Of a stretch of DNA of 64,000 bases, positions 10,283 to 25,200 are shown one piece after another (position 1 is the first letter of the stretch; each line of letters begins with the position of its first letter). The stretch lies in contig JAVLUZ010000142.1 of the NCBI GenBank assembly GCA_036768485.1, forward strand, positions 13,053,814 through 13,117,813. Reading direction: 5' to 3'. Under the pieces are notes generated by a model. It did not search any database. It was not told the origin of the DNA and was given only the letters and a program-made list of their open reading frames with translations. Source of the stretch: Mermis nigrescens (lineage: Eukaryota > Nematoda > Enoplea > Mermithida > Mermithidae). A program made the position numbers and the translations under genes.

Positions 10283-13200
10283 GTAATTGTTTAAACTTGT
10301 CGTATTTTACTAGTAAATATCTACGTATGTACACTACTCTTAATAACAATGAAAATTAACTTCATTGTCGTCATATTTAGAATGTTTTTTGTGTTTTTAC
10401 TTCGTATTATTTGTACGGAAAACTGTGATTCTGTAAAACAGATTATTCCTGCTTTCTGTGTCCATTTTTATGTGTTTGTTTCGCTGAAAAATAGTCAAAT
10501 TTCAGCGCTTCGAGCCTGGTTATATTGTAAACAAGTGGTTTGCTGATCACAGGCTGGTAATTTGTATTCATTAAAATTAGTGCCTATATTATTTACGAAT
10601 ACTCATAATTTTAAGTTTTCTTTTTTTGCATCCATATTATTATTTTGAGGCTGAATATGTTGTTTAATTTTTTCGTAAAGACGAATGGCCTCTTCTTTGA
10701 AAGTTGGAGTTTACGAATTCAAAATGCTTCCTGCTTTCAGTATTCTCGTAAACCTCGTGATTAACTGTAATTACATTTAAAGATTTTTCTCATTGGGTGT
10801 TTTACTAAAACTTGCTGTTCGAATTAGGTTAAAAAATAGTTTAGATGAAATGGGCTACAAAAGTGGCTTATGAGTTTATTGCAATCATGCCGTTCAACAA
10901 TTGGATAGGTTACTCTTTGTAAAACTCGATATACTGTAGAACATCACTTATGTATGTACAAGACCGTCTTACGTAGTTCTAAATCACTTTTAACTCACTC
11001 AGAATTTTCGAAAACGCATGTCAAATGAAACGGACTAGAATTGAGTTTTCTTATCACCTTTCGCTGATTTTGTGTCGGATTTCTCTGATGCACATGTTTA
11101 TGATGAGTTGCCCCCTTATTCTTTTGCTTTTTATGCTTAGCACCGTTTGAATCATATTAATATCTCTTCATAATGCTATTGTAGGTGCTATACTCACCAA
11201 AATCCGCTCAAAAGTTTGGATTTATTACGCCAAATAATACAGAATTCGGTCAACAAGGAAATAGATTCCGTTGTTCAGCATTACATGCAGGTTTCGAAAA
11301 TTATTTAGTGTGTTGCGTTTACGCATGGCTTGCATTCGAAATGAATGAACAAGTTTTGCTAATGTGCTGCATTGCTAAAATTGTTCTATTATTAAAAATA
11401 GAAATATTAATAATTGAGCAAACAATATTTAAATATTGAATAACAAAATTAAATAAATAACGGCAAAAGTAGAAAAAGCGAGTTCTTATCTGGAAATCGG
11501 GAAAAATTAGATTTTATACGTTTTAGTGATTAAAGGCTTCCTGTTCCATTTTTATGAATATTTTTTATTGGTATTTTATGTAAATATCTAAAACGAATAT
11601 GAAAGATAATCCTGGTTCTTATGCAAATAATGCCGATAAGATTGTACAATACAAAATATTTCTGAAAATTTTGGAAACCTTAGGTGGGCGTTCTTGCTTG
11701 GCTTTTGTTTATTAATATTATTAATCTCTAAATTGCATGCGAGAGTGTTTCCGTTTATCTTGAATTGATGAATAGCCTTTAGATTCTGTATAGGTTCAGA
11801 ACTTTAAAAGTAAATTTTTCGCTAAAACTTTTGTACTACAGTGAAGGCGGAAATTTTAGCGATACGATCTTGCTATCGATAGCATGCTATGCAATTAACG
11901 AGTACTTGGTAATAAGCCTGTTCAATGAGATGGGTTATTTATAGATGGATTCTCCTTGTAAATGCGATGTAATGGCTCAAAATTTGAAGAGAGAAAATAG
12001 TCAATCATTTTCTCTGGGGAAGAAGTAAATTGCTATTTATTGTAAGCCAAAAATGGAAAAAGGTCATCTAAATTGGCCTTAAAAGCCATTTTTTGCCCGA
12101 AATGTAGTAGGTAGTGAAGAATCTTAACCTTTAAAATCTTTCTAAAATGGAGTCAACATTTTCTAAAAAGACGAATATTTTTTGTGAATTTATGTTTTCA
12201 TCGCTAACTGCAACGCTTTACCGTCAAAGTGAGCTAAAAAATGCTGTAAAAAGTGCGGCCCTACTCCATATTGCATAAAAGTACTTTATTTCATGAGGAC
12301 TGTTTTTATTATTTCCGTCTTTTAAGTTGCCGAAATTGAAAGTGCTATTTGTGTATTTATTTATTTGAATTTTATTTATTTATATGTATTTATTTGAATT
12401 GCAAAAACATGAGCTTTAATGTTTGCTGATTTCTATTGCTAGGATTTAATCCTCCCTATCTGCGGATGGTGCATCTGTGTTTCTAATGTCTTGTCTTAAG
12501 ACTGCGTAAATAACTAGAAAAATTAATCGAAGACATGCCGGTTTTCGAGCTACTCTTTTATTTTCAGAAATTTTTTGTCCCTGCCATACTAAATATACGT
12601 CGAAATAGTTTCGACGTTAGCGACGAACAAATCCATCTTGTTTGTCGTCGAATTCTTGATGAAGTTAGCATTTTAAAGTATTTCATCCGCATTTTAATTT
12701 TTTCTCGTGTAATCAAGTGCTTCCCATTCTTTTACAAGCTTTATTTTATTAAATTCACTTCCGTTTTTTTCTGAATTTGACATATTTTTTATTTACGTAA
12801 TGTGGTGTTGTTTTTCACGTTTAAAGCAGATTGCTAAATGATAGAGAAAATGATTTAATGAGGAAATAAGAAATAACTCAACTGCGACAACATTATTGAA
12901 CAAGTATTGAAAAATCATTATCGAAAAAGGAAACTAAAAGTGAATAGTGGAAATAACGGTTTAAATAAAGATAAAGAAGGCACAAACGCAGAAAAATAAA
13001 ACAACAAACATTGTTTAAGTTAGTCAAACAGGTAGCAGGGGGCAGAGGCTAACGTATAATTATCGCGCATACTGACCAGAGACATAGGAGATGTCTAACT
13101 CTTTATATATTCGTGTTCTTGAAAATTATATGTCTTCTGGGATATTTTTTCGATTGCAAATAAAATTGCAATATAATTAACTATTTCAGTTAGTCGATTT

Positions 13201-16200
13201 TCGGCAGATCGCGTTATTGGTCAGCTCTAAAAGCATTGTTTATTTTAGTATAAGAAAGTTAGAAATTAAGAAAGTTACATTTGATTATACAGTACCTAAC
13301 GCGTTCAGGGAATTATTAGAAATAAAAAAGTGTGATATGATTATACAGAAGCGCGTTTAGAGAATCGTATACGGATGTATTCTTTTAAAAAACGTGTCAT
13401 TTCTTTAAACTATCGACTCAGGCGTCTCGTCTTCATTGTAGAGCTCTTTAATCAATAAATTCTAAATGTAAACTGAATATCTTAATTTTTGATCCATTCA
13501 TTTAATTCGTTTCTGCTTTTAAAATGCATCTTGTTGATGTCTAATTATTCCAGACCTCAGTCCTTATTGCTTCACCTGTAATAAACTTGCTCTAAACTCA
13601 AATAGCATGGAAGCTATGTACATGTACATACCTAAAACTGTTTCATCCTATTACAAATTGTTATAGGTAGCGCGTTGGCGCGTACCTATAATATAATTGG
13701 GTACTTCTAACACCTGTGCACCCACCATACCGTACAGCTATAATGGGACACGCCTGGGAGGTGCGGTTTTTTAAAACGTTTTTTGTTTTTCTTTACACTC
13801 CATGCCCAGCTTGTAAAGCGCGCGTAAAGTTTTGGCGTAACGTTATAACAGCGAATTTCGGTGGTTTTTTCTGCAGCGTGTACACAACTGTCTGTAAATG
13901 CCTCATACAATTTAATAGTATAGAATTGTAGAGGATAGGGTACATTTTTTTGTTTTTTTAATTTTGCATTAGTTCTTGAGGGGAGTGTAAAGAGTTTAAA
14001 AATATGCGGGTGTTAAGACAGATTTTGATCAAGTTTTCGACTTGTTTATGTCTGTTAAATTCTTGGTATAAGAGGCCCGAAAATACTATTTATGGAAAAG
14101 TACTACGCTTAAAACGCGAGGTACTTATTCGCGATTGTGCAAACTCAACACTGACTTAGTTCTGGTGGTTTATGGTTTACACTCTGATGATGGACGGAAA
14201 AACATGTTCTCATCTTTTTTTAAATTTATTAACCTCCAGTTATAAATCATAACATGCAGAATTTTTATAAAAATAAAGCACCTCTCAGGGGTTGCAGATT
14301 CCACTTGAACGCGTGCGTCTCTTTGAAATCAATACAGAGTTAATTCTAATGGTGTAAAGCTTAAACTCTGAGATAAAAAAACCGTTTTCGATTGTTTTTT
14401 TGGTTATCAATCACTCCGGTCTTGAGTTGAATAGTGCTAACTACTCTAAAAATAAGTTACATGTCAATGGTTACACATCGTACTTGGTCGCGTATCTTTA
14501 CACTCAATACTGAGTTATTTTTAGAGGTGTAAAGTTCCATCTGTTGGGGTGAAAAAAGACGTTTTTGCTAGGTTTGTGTCTGTCACCTCATCCCGATATG
14601 AGTTGAGATATGATACTAATTATAATGAATGTACGTAAGCGCAATCAATCACGCCAAATATTGAGGCATTGTAGAGGTGTAAAGTTTACATTAAAAATTG
14701 ATTTTACTTTCAGAGCCTTGCAAAACGATAATTTTTTTCCAAAATGTTTTCCGTAACGTCAGGATTACGAATCTGACTTGTAGTTTTCTCTACAGCCTTT
14801 AAGATATGTAAGTTATACACTATTCAGTTATTATAGAGGTGTTAAGTTTACACTAAAAATTTATTTCACGTCCAGAGCGTTGTAAAACGTTAATTTATCT
14901 TCAAAATGTTCTCCGTAATGTCGGGATTATGAATCTGAATATGTTTCCTTTACATTCTGCAGTTGTGAAAAGTTTAAACTGAAAATGAGTTCCAGTTCCA
15001 GAGCGTTGTGAAAGCTTTATTTTTTCAAAATGTTCTATATAGCATCGGAATTACGAATCTGACTGTTAGTTTTCTCTACACCCAATAGTTGTATAAAGCT
15101 TGCACTATTCATTTATTGTTGATGTAAAAAGTTTACACTACAAATTTATTTGACTTCCAGAGCATTGCAAAAAGTGAATTTTTTCAAAATATCGTTTGGT
15201 AAAGGTGCGGAGTTTGAATTTGATTGTACGTTTTCTTTACACACAGTAGTTAAGTAAACTTTACACTGAAAATTAACTTTACTTCCAGAGCGTTGCAAAA
15301 GCATAACTTTTTCCAAAATGTTCCATGTAAAGTCAGGATTACGAATATGAGTATAAGTTTTCTTTACACGCAGTAACGCTCAAAAGATTTGATCTGTTTA
15401 AATAAGGTAAAGTTGTCTTGTTTAAAAACAGATAATGCTGATGTTTAGAACAATCTTGTTTTCCGCGTTCTCGGACTGCTATCATTATTAAGGCATGTTA
15501 CCTATGTGTTACTAATTGATTTACTCAAGTCTTGCTAATTAAAATTAGGGTTCTAGCAACGAAAAATGCTCCGATGGAAAGAAAAAAGATGAATATACTT
15601 GGAATTGTGCTTTTTTCAGGATATAAAAGGAGGGGACTAGGAAAAAGCTACATATGTCTACAGAAGTCAGAAAGAAAAATATGCGCAGCTTCAGCATCTA
15701 AGCCTACAAAAATCGCAAAATATGCTAAAATCCGATTTTTTCTAAGCAACGCGGAATCGAAGTATATTCTGCGGCCTCTGAAAAAATGCATAATCTTAAA
15801 ATAACTTTCACTGATTGGCATAATAGCTTAAAAGCATATTACGTAACGCAACTTTTTACAGATTTCATTCAACTCTGAGTTGCTTAATATTGTGGCTGAA
15901 AGTGAAATGCTGCTTAACAAATGTATAATTAAGTTGTTCGTATTTCATTATTACTAGAGACCGGATTTTTAGGTGCAAAAAAAGTTAGATTAGGTGCAAA
16001 ACAAAGTGCGAAAAATTCATCAATTAGGTGCAGAATTAGGTGCAAATATTATTGGAAATCCACATGCTGGGAGCGCTTTTACTCAAGCAAAAACTTGTTA
16101 AATGCGTATATATTGGCCCATCACTTGCGAAAAACACTTTTACTTGAACAAAAACTTATTAAATGCGATAATATTGTACATTTCGATGTTGTCAAATGTC

Positions 16201-19200
16201 AGGTTTTGGCGGCGATCGGATAAGATTAATTTATACGGTGAAAAAGATTACTCGACGTCCACAGAAGCGAGGGGTGCAAATAGCATCTTCAGTCTTTTAT
16301 CAGTATTCGTTTCACTGACAAAAGCTTTAACGTCTGGATTTATTTGTATACTTCCGCGGAATTTTTCCAAGATTGACCATCATCCAGAAATGCCGACATG
16401 TCTCAATACGTGCCTGTGGGAGGGGCGGGTGAGGATAGAATAATTTACTGAAGTTAGATTAGAAAAAAAGTAGTCTATCAATTCTTTTTAAAAAGAGGTA
16501 GGTACCATAGGCCGATTTTTGCTGAAAAAAAAATTTACTATATCCACTTTTTAATTAAAAAAATTACTATACCCTACCCTCCCTAAGAGTTTGACCTCCA
16601 GCGTGTGTGGAAACAGCTACTAATAAGAGTGGTTAACAATCCATGCAGCAACATCGGCTTCGATGACTTTCCATTTGATTGTCCAGCCATTATATTCAGC
16701 ACGCTGTTTTGCATCCGTTGTTTCATCCAAAACAAAATACACCGGATTATCGCCTATCGACCGTTTAATTTTGTTAATCGTTCGATTGTTAATTGGCAAA
16801 ACATAATTCTTACGCAGGGTTCTTTCATCAGAAATTGTGCGGTTGGTATATTTTTCGAGAAAATTTCACATAGACACTGAATTAATTTTAAACAGAGGAA
16901 CACCCGATTGAACAAGAGCTACAGTTAAATCTGACTCAAATTTCTTGGCTATTTCTTTACAATTTTCAGCTTTTTTGAATCCAGCAGCCAAAAAAGACTG
17001 TGTTGGCCTTTGGTTGGATCATGAAATCAGCACAGAATGCCGAGCACTTTAAATATGCTGCTTAACTAGTTGTTTTTGATGGTGTTTTCATCAATCTGAA
17101 TAATGACGTCGCAGGCATCACATTTTAGGATAGCGCTCTCGGTAATAATTTTTTCTGCATGGAAATCTTTGGCTAAAGCATCCAATTCACAGTTTCCAAC
17201 TTTCGGCTTGTTGCCAAAAACAGAATTATGCACCCGCGCTTGCTCAACAAAGTAAACGCCATGTACCATCTACAGTGACTTGCTAAATTTGAAAAACATG
17301 CGTAAATTGTGTAACTTGTGAGCTAAATTATTGAGTTTTAGGTGCGAAATTGACAAAAGTCAAGATTAGGTGCAATTAGGTTCGCAAATCCTATTTTAAA
17401 TGCAATTAGGTGCAGCAAACCTATAGACTATATGCTTCAAAAACACTGTATTTATGCTTTTCTGGCATTCTCTTGTCAAGGCGGGTCAAAAAATAAAAAG
17501 GTGCAGCACCTAAAAATCCGGTCTCTAATTATTACTAACCAAGCATGTCGCTAAGCAGATGCAGCCATTTTAAATGTCAAAGTGCAAACAATATATCACA
17601 TTAAATTTACTATCCGTTTTCGGCAGCTGTAAACCAATATTAGGCGCATGTAACTTTGTTCAATTTACCAGTTGAAACGGCTTTCACTAAATTTAATTCA
17701 AATAAATTGGCTACAAATGTATGCAGTTTTGCCGCACAGCAGCGGTAAAGTTTATCATAACTGCTTTTATAAGGCTGTAGGTTGTAAGCTGCGCATGCCT
17801 TGTATTCATTCTTAAGATTAAATTGCTACTGCCTTTCACAGGCATACATTATCTTGGTGGTTGGGGGGTTTCACCCCCCGTAGAATCGTTTTTCACCCCC
17901 GCAAAAAAATTTTCACCTCCTCAGAATTAGCGATTTTTCAAAAGTTTCCTAAACTTACCTGAAAATTGGTAGAAAAAATGTCTTTTTAAGGGTTTTTGGC
18001 TATCTATTTGCTCAAAATCGCCAAATTTTCGGCGCTTCGCGCCATATATTCATGTTTTAAGCGATATATTGGTCAATTTATTCGACTTTTTTCGAAATTT
18101 TTTCATGATTTTATGCTCTTGAAGGATAGAGTATCATCAGAAACGCCAAAAAACGATGTTTTTTAACGCGTACCGGCCATTTTTGGGCCCAAAAAGAGGC
18201 ACTTTAGGTTTTCAACCTCCTAGAATTCCCAAGCTGTGCTGTGCATGTATGTTCACAGGCCGCAGAATGTACTTCGATTTTTGCGTTGCTTAGAAAAAGT
18301 GGATTTCTGCATATTTTGCGATTTTTGTAGGCTTGGATGCCAAAGCTGAGCATATTTTCTTTCTGACTTCTTTAATCATAGGTAGCTTTTTCCTAGTCCC
18401 CTCCTTTTATATCCTTAATAAAGCGTAATTCCTAGCATATTCACCTTTTTTCGTTCCATCGGAGCATTTTTCTTTGCTAAATTTTCAAAATATTCATGAT
18501 GACGTTTCTCATTCTTCGTCTGTTCAAGGTCCTTTTATACTGTCTGAAGTAAAACGTCCTGAAATCTTGCTCATATATAAGGAAGCAAAATAAAGAGCCG
18601 AAAGAATAAAATTGAAAATTTCTATAAAAATGCAAACGATTTCATTAACTTTTCAGTCAGATAGCGGTAAAAGATTAAATAGCACCAGAATGTATCGAAC
18701 TTTCGCATTATTGGCGTTTTCACTTCCTTCTGCGGTTGCGGTATTTTAGAAAGCCTAAGAAATTTCAAGTTACTCTACCGCAACTAGCCTACCTCACTGA
18801 CCGTGCTGTGCGCCCATTCTCACTAAGATGAATTTTAAGATCATTGATTATGGCCTACAGTTTTTCTAGGCTAAGAAAATGTATCTGGTTTCTGTCGGAC
18901 CTTCTAAAGAGAATGAACTATTTGAAACATGCGACGATAGAACGAGTTTTCCTCGACTTATCAACAAGGTTTGTGCCAATTAAACATCTTCTATCGCTTA
19001 TTTTATGATTGAGCTCTTCCGATCTTATTTTTTGGTTTTATTCGTTTTATAAAGACTCGTTTGAATACTGAAATTAGTGTGCAAGTACTTAATTGAGGCT
19101 ATAGTTTTATATATCTGCTTATATATTATATTTGTGTTTTTTTCTATTTATCGTTTATGTACCGTGTTTTGGCGGTACTTTTTTCGGTGGGTAATATTTT

Positions 19201-22200
19201 GTTTTTATTGATTTAGTTTTTGCGGCGAACTTAATTCTTTGTACATACGTCGTTAAATTTACTTTGGCATTCAACTTTGTATTGTTGTACATTTTGATTT
19301 AGAATTTAACTGGCTTTACTCGCGGAAAGCGTAAGGATACCGGAGAATCTGATTCCGATTCTGATATAAGTTTATGCTCATCGCTTGCTAGTTCTATCAA
19401 TGCGGTAAGCTGCATATCTCATTTTTTAAGAAATTGAAGGGGCGAAACAGGTATCCCTTTTTAAACGATAATTGTACTCTTTTTGCAGTGTTTTGCTCTT
19501 GTGTACCTATATATATTGTATATTTTATATCGTATGACTTATTAAATTCTGAATGATCTTGGCTCAGTGAGCTTGGTAGGTTAGCGTTGCGAATGGAGGA
19601 TTGCGAAAAATGAAAGCTTTTCTATCCAGCAAACGACACATTCCTATAGGGGGGATATTTACTCCATCTAGGTCCGAAACTCGAATCGCTGTCAGACGAT
19701 TTTGGGCTGTCAAACATTTTCTGCATGATTTTTCGGTAAAAAGCAGCAAAGATGATAAAAATTCTTCGGCGATTAATACATTTCGTTTTGTTTACCAATA
19801 AAATACCTAGAATTAAGTTAGAATGATCTGAAAAGTCAAAGATTTCGATAAATCCTTATATTTTTTTACTTACAAGAGTGACTAAGCTAGTCAGAATTGG
19901 ACACATAGTACTTTAAAATGCATTCTTTTACTTTAAAACAAGCTATATACGATGTTCTAGCCAATTTTCATATTTGACCTGCAAAAAAGGCTAGAACTCT
20001 AAATTTAGTGGTCCCAAATTTTTGGACTTTACCCCCTTTCCCTGAAATTTCGACCTTGGAAAACTATACAGCAAACTTTGTTTCCTTATACATGCGTCTA
20101 ACTCTGTCTGTCATTCGATATTCATAAATTGCTGAAAAATAGATTAACTAGGTGAAATCTGACTAATTCTGGCAATAGCAAGGACGGCTATCATTCAAAT
20201 TTAAAGCTCTGTCTCACACTATCGTTATTGTGAAGTGAAATTAAAATTCGAAAATCTCCGTATTAAAAACTGAGCTAAAGCTGACGATAGCAATAAGATC
20301 AAAATTAGCTAGAATAGTATTCAACTGCTTAAATCAATACTGTCGGCCAATATTGTATTTATATCTACTTAAATATGATAAATATATTATAAATACAATA
20401 AAAAGTATACCTATTACCTAATATCGAAATGTTTTGCAGAAAAAGTATAAACGGGATAAACAACTTGTGGACGGATGGTAAGAGTAGTGCAACATGATTC
20501 TCTCGTCTAATTAATGGTTACACACAAAATTGTATTTTATTGCAGCAAGCTCAGTCAATCAACGCCCCAATCGATAATGGATTCGCCGTTGTCACCGAAG
20601 TGTACAAAAGAAGATGTGTTTAAAAGCGTGGAAAAAGTAAGTTTAAAAGGAAAAAAGTTGTAAAAAAAGTTGCAGACAGCACAAAAAACATTTTGGGTTA
20701 GTTTTGTGGATCCACAAGGTGAAAGGATGGCATTTTTTGGCTAGTGAACTTGCATTATCTGAGGGGGTTTCATCTTTCCCTTGAAAATTTTTCACCCACC
20801 TCGCTTCCCCTTCCAGAATTTGCAATTTTTCAAAAGTTTCCAGAAAATTCGTATCGTGGAAAAAGTTATGTTTAACCGTTTTAGACACCTACTTGCTCAA
20901 ATTCTTGACTGCTTTCTTCAATTTATTCGATTTTTTCTTATTTTGTGGGTATTTATTACGTTTTTTTGCTCAAAAAATATATAGACGTCAGAGACGCCAA
21001 AAAAACTATGTTTTAGACGCGTATTCGCTATTTTTAAACTCACAAAAGGCACTTTGTTATTTCCCCCTTCCCCTATACGTAATTCCTATGCTGTGCATGT
21101 CTGCTAGTAACATTATAAATTAAGGGTCAAAAGCGGACAAAAATGAAGATATCTTTCTGCACAGTGTCAGTTCCGTTAGTTTACGATAACTTAGCTTTAA
21201 TCGCTTTTATGAATGTCATTTTAACTTGTTGAAAATTAAGATTTTAAGTTTTCATCTGACTGAATGCCAGACCGACCATGTTTTGCTTAGCCGCGAACAT
21301 CATTCAGGAGACACTCTGTAAGGCAATATTTTTTTAAAAACTCGCAGATATCCCAGTGTAACGTGGTAAAAATATCCATCAAACTATGAAATTAGAAGAA
21401 AAATGTCATTCTTCGCCAGACTTATGATGAACTCCTGATAATATCGAAGCTCTTAATTTTCTTATCATCTGTTTTAAATATATGTAATTGTCAGTTTGCA
21501 TGCTTCGTTGTTTCGGATAATAAAGGAGACACAAATTTTTCCCTAACAAAATCCTGTTTGCCTAAGCTTTATTTTCACTCCAAGTGTAAAATTGTCTGAT
21601 TCGTGAATCGTACTCTTTTTTGATTTTTATTATGATTTTTTAATATTAATAAAGCATATTCTTAATCATAATCATAGATGGGCAGCACCAAAGTTCTGGG
21701 AGTGTGTGCAAGGTGTGCAAGATTTTTCAAAGGTCAAAAAATGGTCTTAAAAATGGTGGTATGGCGAAAAAACACCATTTTTCAACGTTCCTCATCGAGC
21801 ACTATTCTATTGGCACCAAAAAAATTGTGAAAAATAAAAAAATTTCAAACATCGAATTCTGGAGGTATTCGGCCTTTTGGGGGTTGCATACCTTTCCACA
21901 CGCCCACATGTGATCGTAATGGCTTGATTGCTCGTAGCAGATTTGTCGCCTTTATGAGTTGAGTCGTCTAATTAATTTTGTCTATTCACTATGCTCAGTT
22001 TTTTAGTGGAATCCAGATAGATTAGATGAAGACACGCTGTTCGTCCTGGGATCCAAAGCCAACGAGTTTGTCAATTTTTTAATTTTAAATTTCGAGTGTT
22101 TATTTATTTGTTTTTTGAAATGCTAAATCGAGGTACCTGGTGGAATTTTACACACAAAAGATGCATTTGTAACTAATTATTATCAACAATCATTTAACAT

Positions 22201-25200
22201 GATTACAGTGGTCGCCATGAAAGATGACGCGCCATCACCCTCAGAATTATAATGGATGGTGCGTCGCGAGCGCCGCGTTACGTCCATCATGCGCCATCAT
22301 CGCTTTTTTTCACTCAGCGCCATTAACCTCTATCATCCCGTTAATCTGGCGATGCGGACGGCGCAATTTAGCTATAAATAGCGCCAACAAGGAAGCGCGC
22401 ACGTGAATGCTGGCGCGCTTCCTTCTTGTTGGTGCTATTAATAGATAAATTGCGCCGTCCGCATCGCCTGATTAAGGGGATGATGGAGGTTAATGGCGCT
22501 GAATAGAAAAAAAGAGATGATGTCGCATGATGGACGTAACGCGGCGCTTGCGACCCACCATCCATTATAATTCTGAGGGTGATGGCGCGTCATCTTTCAT
22601 GGCGACCACTGTATATTTGTAGAGCAACCAATGACTTCATATGTATCATCCTTGCAACTTATGCACGATGAGAGAAAAATCTTTGGCTTGGGTCCTCGCT
22701 TATACGTGGGCAGCAGCCAAATTTATTTGTCGAATAGAAAATTTAGCGAATTGGATTTAGGAACTGTTTTTGGACAGGCTTGTTAATTCGGGAAAGCCGA
22801 AAATTTTGAAAACTCAGTAAATGTCGAAAGCTGATTGTAAGGGACCAACAACGCCCGTTTTTGACGTTTCTCAATTCTCATCGAAATTTTTCGCACCCCT
22901 GAAGGACCCTCACTAAATTGACCGGAGAGGGCCCCAGAATTCAATCTTTGAAAAAACAATATTTCCATTGGACAATAGAATTTCGACCATGCTTCTGAAT
23001 GGTTCTAGCCATTTTTGCGGGATCTGGTCAGGTCCGGGGTACAGCGAAGCCCAAAACCTCTACGCTCGAGTACATTGGTGGAAGGTAATCGAATATATCG
23101 AAAGCAGGTTTGTAGCTCTGGGGGGAATGGGAGGTCCGAACCCCCTTCCCAAAATTCAGAAAAATAGGACTTTTTTAACGTTATTTTGTGCTATTTTTGG
23201 CCTTTTTGGGCGTACTCCCCCCAAGATTGATGTTGCCCCCCCCAAATAAGACGGCCAGCTACGTGCCTGTTCGAGAGGGCGACCGCATGTCGCTTTAAAT
23301 TGCGGATAAACTCACGATATTGATGCTTAATTTGTTGCATATTTGTTCATGAATATCCATAAGCAAACATTTAACAAGGGATGGGGAAAGGATCCTCCTT
23401 AAAAAATCGGTCCGTCATCTTCTTAAGGTCAGGAGTTTTCAAAATCCACGATTTTCAGCAGATTAACAGAGTAACTTGCTTTTTTGGCCATTTTTAGGCG
23501 ATTTTTAACCATTTTAGGCGATTTTTTTACCATTTTCGGATAGAAATTGGAGGTCATTTCCCCTCCCCTGAAAGTGGCCTACAATCCGCCTCTCAGAGTT
23601 TTGAGCTGTTACATGTCTCTTCATAATTATGCCCTTTACGTGGAAATATTTTAGAGCATTAGGCCTAGGCGCTCAACGGGGCCGTATATACGTCAGACAT
23701 CCGGAATTGTTTAGGGTATGAGTGGCATACCATAACTATATTGTTTCTTTCTTTAGGATGCTTTTTTAATTTATTTTAAGATGCTCTGCTTTGTTCATCG
23801 GACTACTTGAGCTTAATTAAATTTTCTTACATATAATTTTTTGAGAAATAGAGTAGAAATTTTCCTATTCGACTTTCCTGATGTATCGTTTCGATTAATT
23901 CATCAAATAATATTTTCCTTTGCGAATTTCAACCTGTAAATTTTAAAAATTGTAGCATTTTGTCGAATGTATCCTTACCTCCCTTTGATTTAATGTAATC
24001 GGATATTTTTGCTTAAGTGCTTTATATCGAAAGAAATGTGATACTGATAAGCACACATGGGCGTGGGGAGATATGCACCCCCAGAGGGCTGAATACCCCC
24101 AGAAACCAAAATACCCCAGAATTCGATTTTTAAGAGTTTTTTGTTTTTTTCGTAATTTTTTGATGCCAGTGGATAGTACTCGATAAGAAACATTGAAAAA
24201 TGATGTTTTTCGCCATATCACGATTTATAAGACCATTTTTGGCTTCGAGAAATCTTGCACCCCCCTAGAATTTAGGTGCTGCCCACCTATGCTGATAAGG
24301 CCTTGACATAACAAGTAGCTGTTGCTAGACGATAACATTGTAGATGATAACAGTTAAACTTGCATGAGCAATTCAAAAATTATATGTTGAGTTTATTGTG
24401 TGAATCTTAAAGTTTCAAAAATGATTTAAAATCAATAGTTACCACACATGGGCGTGGGGATTTTGGGGGTATGCACCATCCCGCCCCAAAGTTGAAATAC
24501 CCCCCCAGAAATCAAAATACCCCCCTAGAATTCAAATTTTGAAAATTTTTTTTGCTTTTTTAGCGATTTTTTGATGCCATTGGAATAGTGCTCGATGAGA
24601 AACGTCGAAAAATGGTGTTTTTTTCGCCATACGACCACTTTTAAGACCATTTTTTGACCTTTGAAAATTTCTTCAGCCCCCCCAGAATTTCGGTGCTGCC
24701 CACCTATGATAGTTACCCACAAAACTAGATAGTTGTACTTCTATGCACTATTACGTAATTATTCCTCCTTGGTTCAAATATTGAATGATACCTCAGAGGC
24801 GGTCTGTAATTCGAAACGGTTCTTTAAGGAGCGCTTACGTAGCTTGCGGGAAAGTTTTAGACGTAGCTTTCAGTAATAAAACAGCAGGCACGCATCTCTG
24901 GGGGGAATGGCGGGCGGAGGACCCCCAAAATTCAGAAAAATCGAAAAATATGACTTTTTGAACGTTATTTTGTGATATTTTTAACTTTTTAGGGCTTAGT
25001 CCCCCCAAGAAAAATTGGTGTTGGTCCCTCTAAATAGAACGGCCAGCTACGTGCCTGTAAAGCAGTATTAAACCTTAGTTAAGACCAAATAAAGATAGTT
25101 GTTTTTGATTGAAGAATTCTAAATTTTGAATTGCATCGGAAAAGGATTCGATGAATTTGGTCGATGGTACTTCGTACTTCGTTGTATATTATAATATTTT

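Noticed and set aside
14690..15370. Regular repeats considered as a CRISPR-like array
   Set aside because: Units are 120-170 nt and imperfect, the context is a eukaryotic intron, and there are no cas genes.
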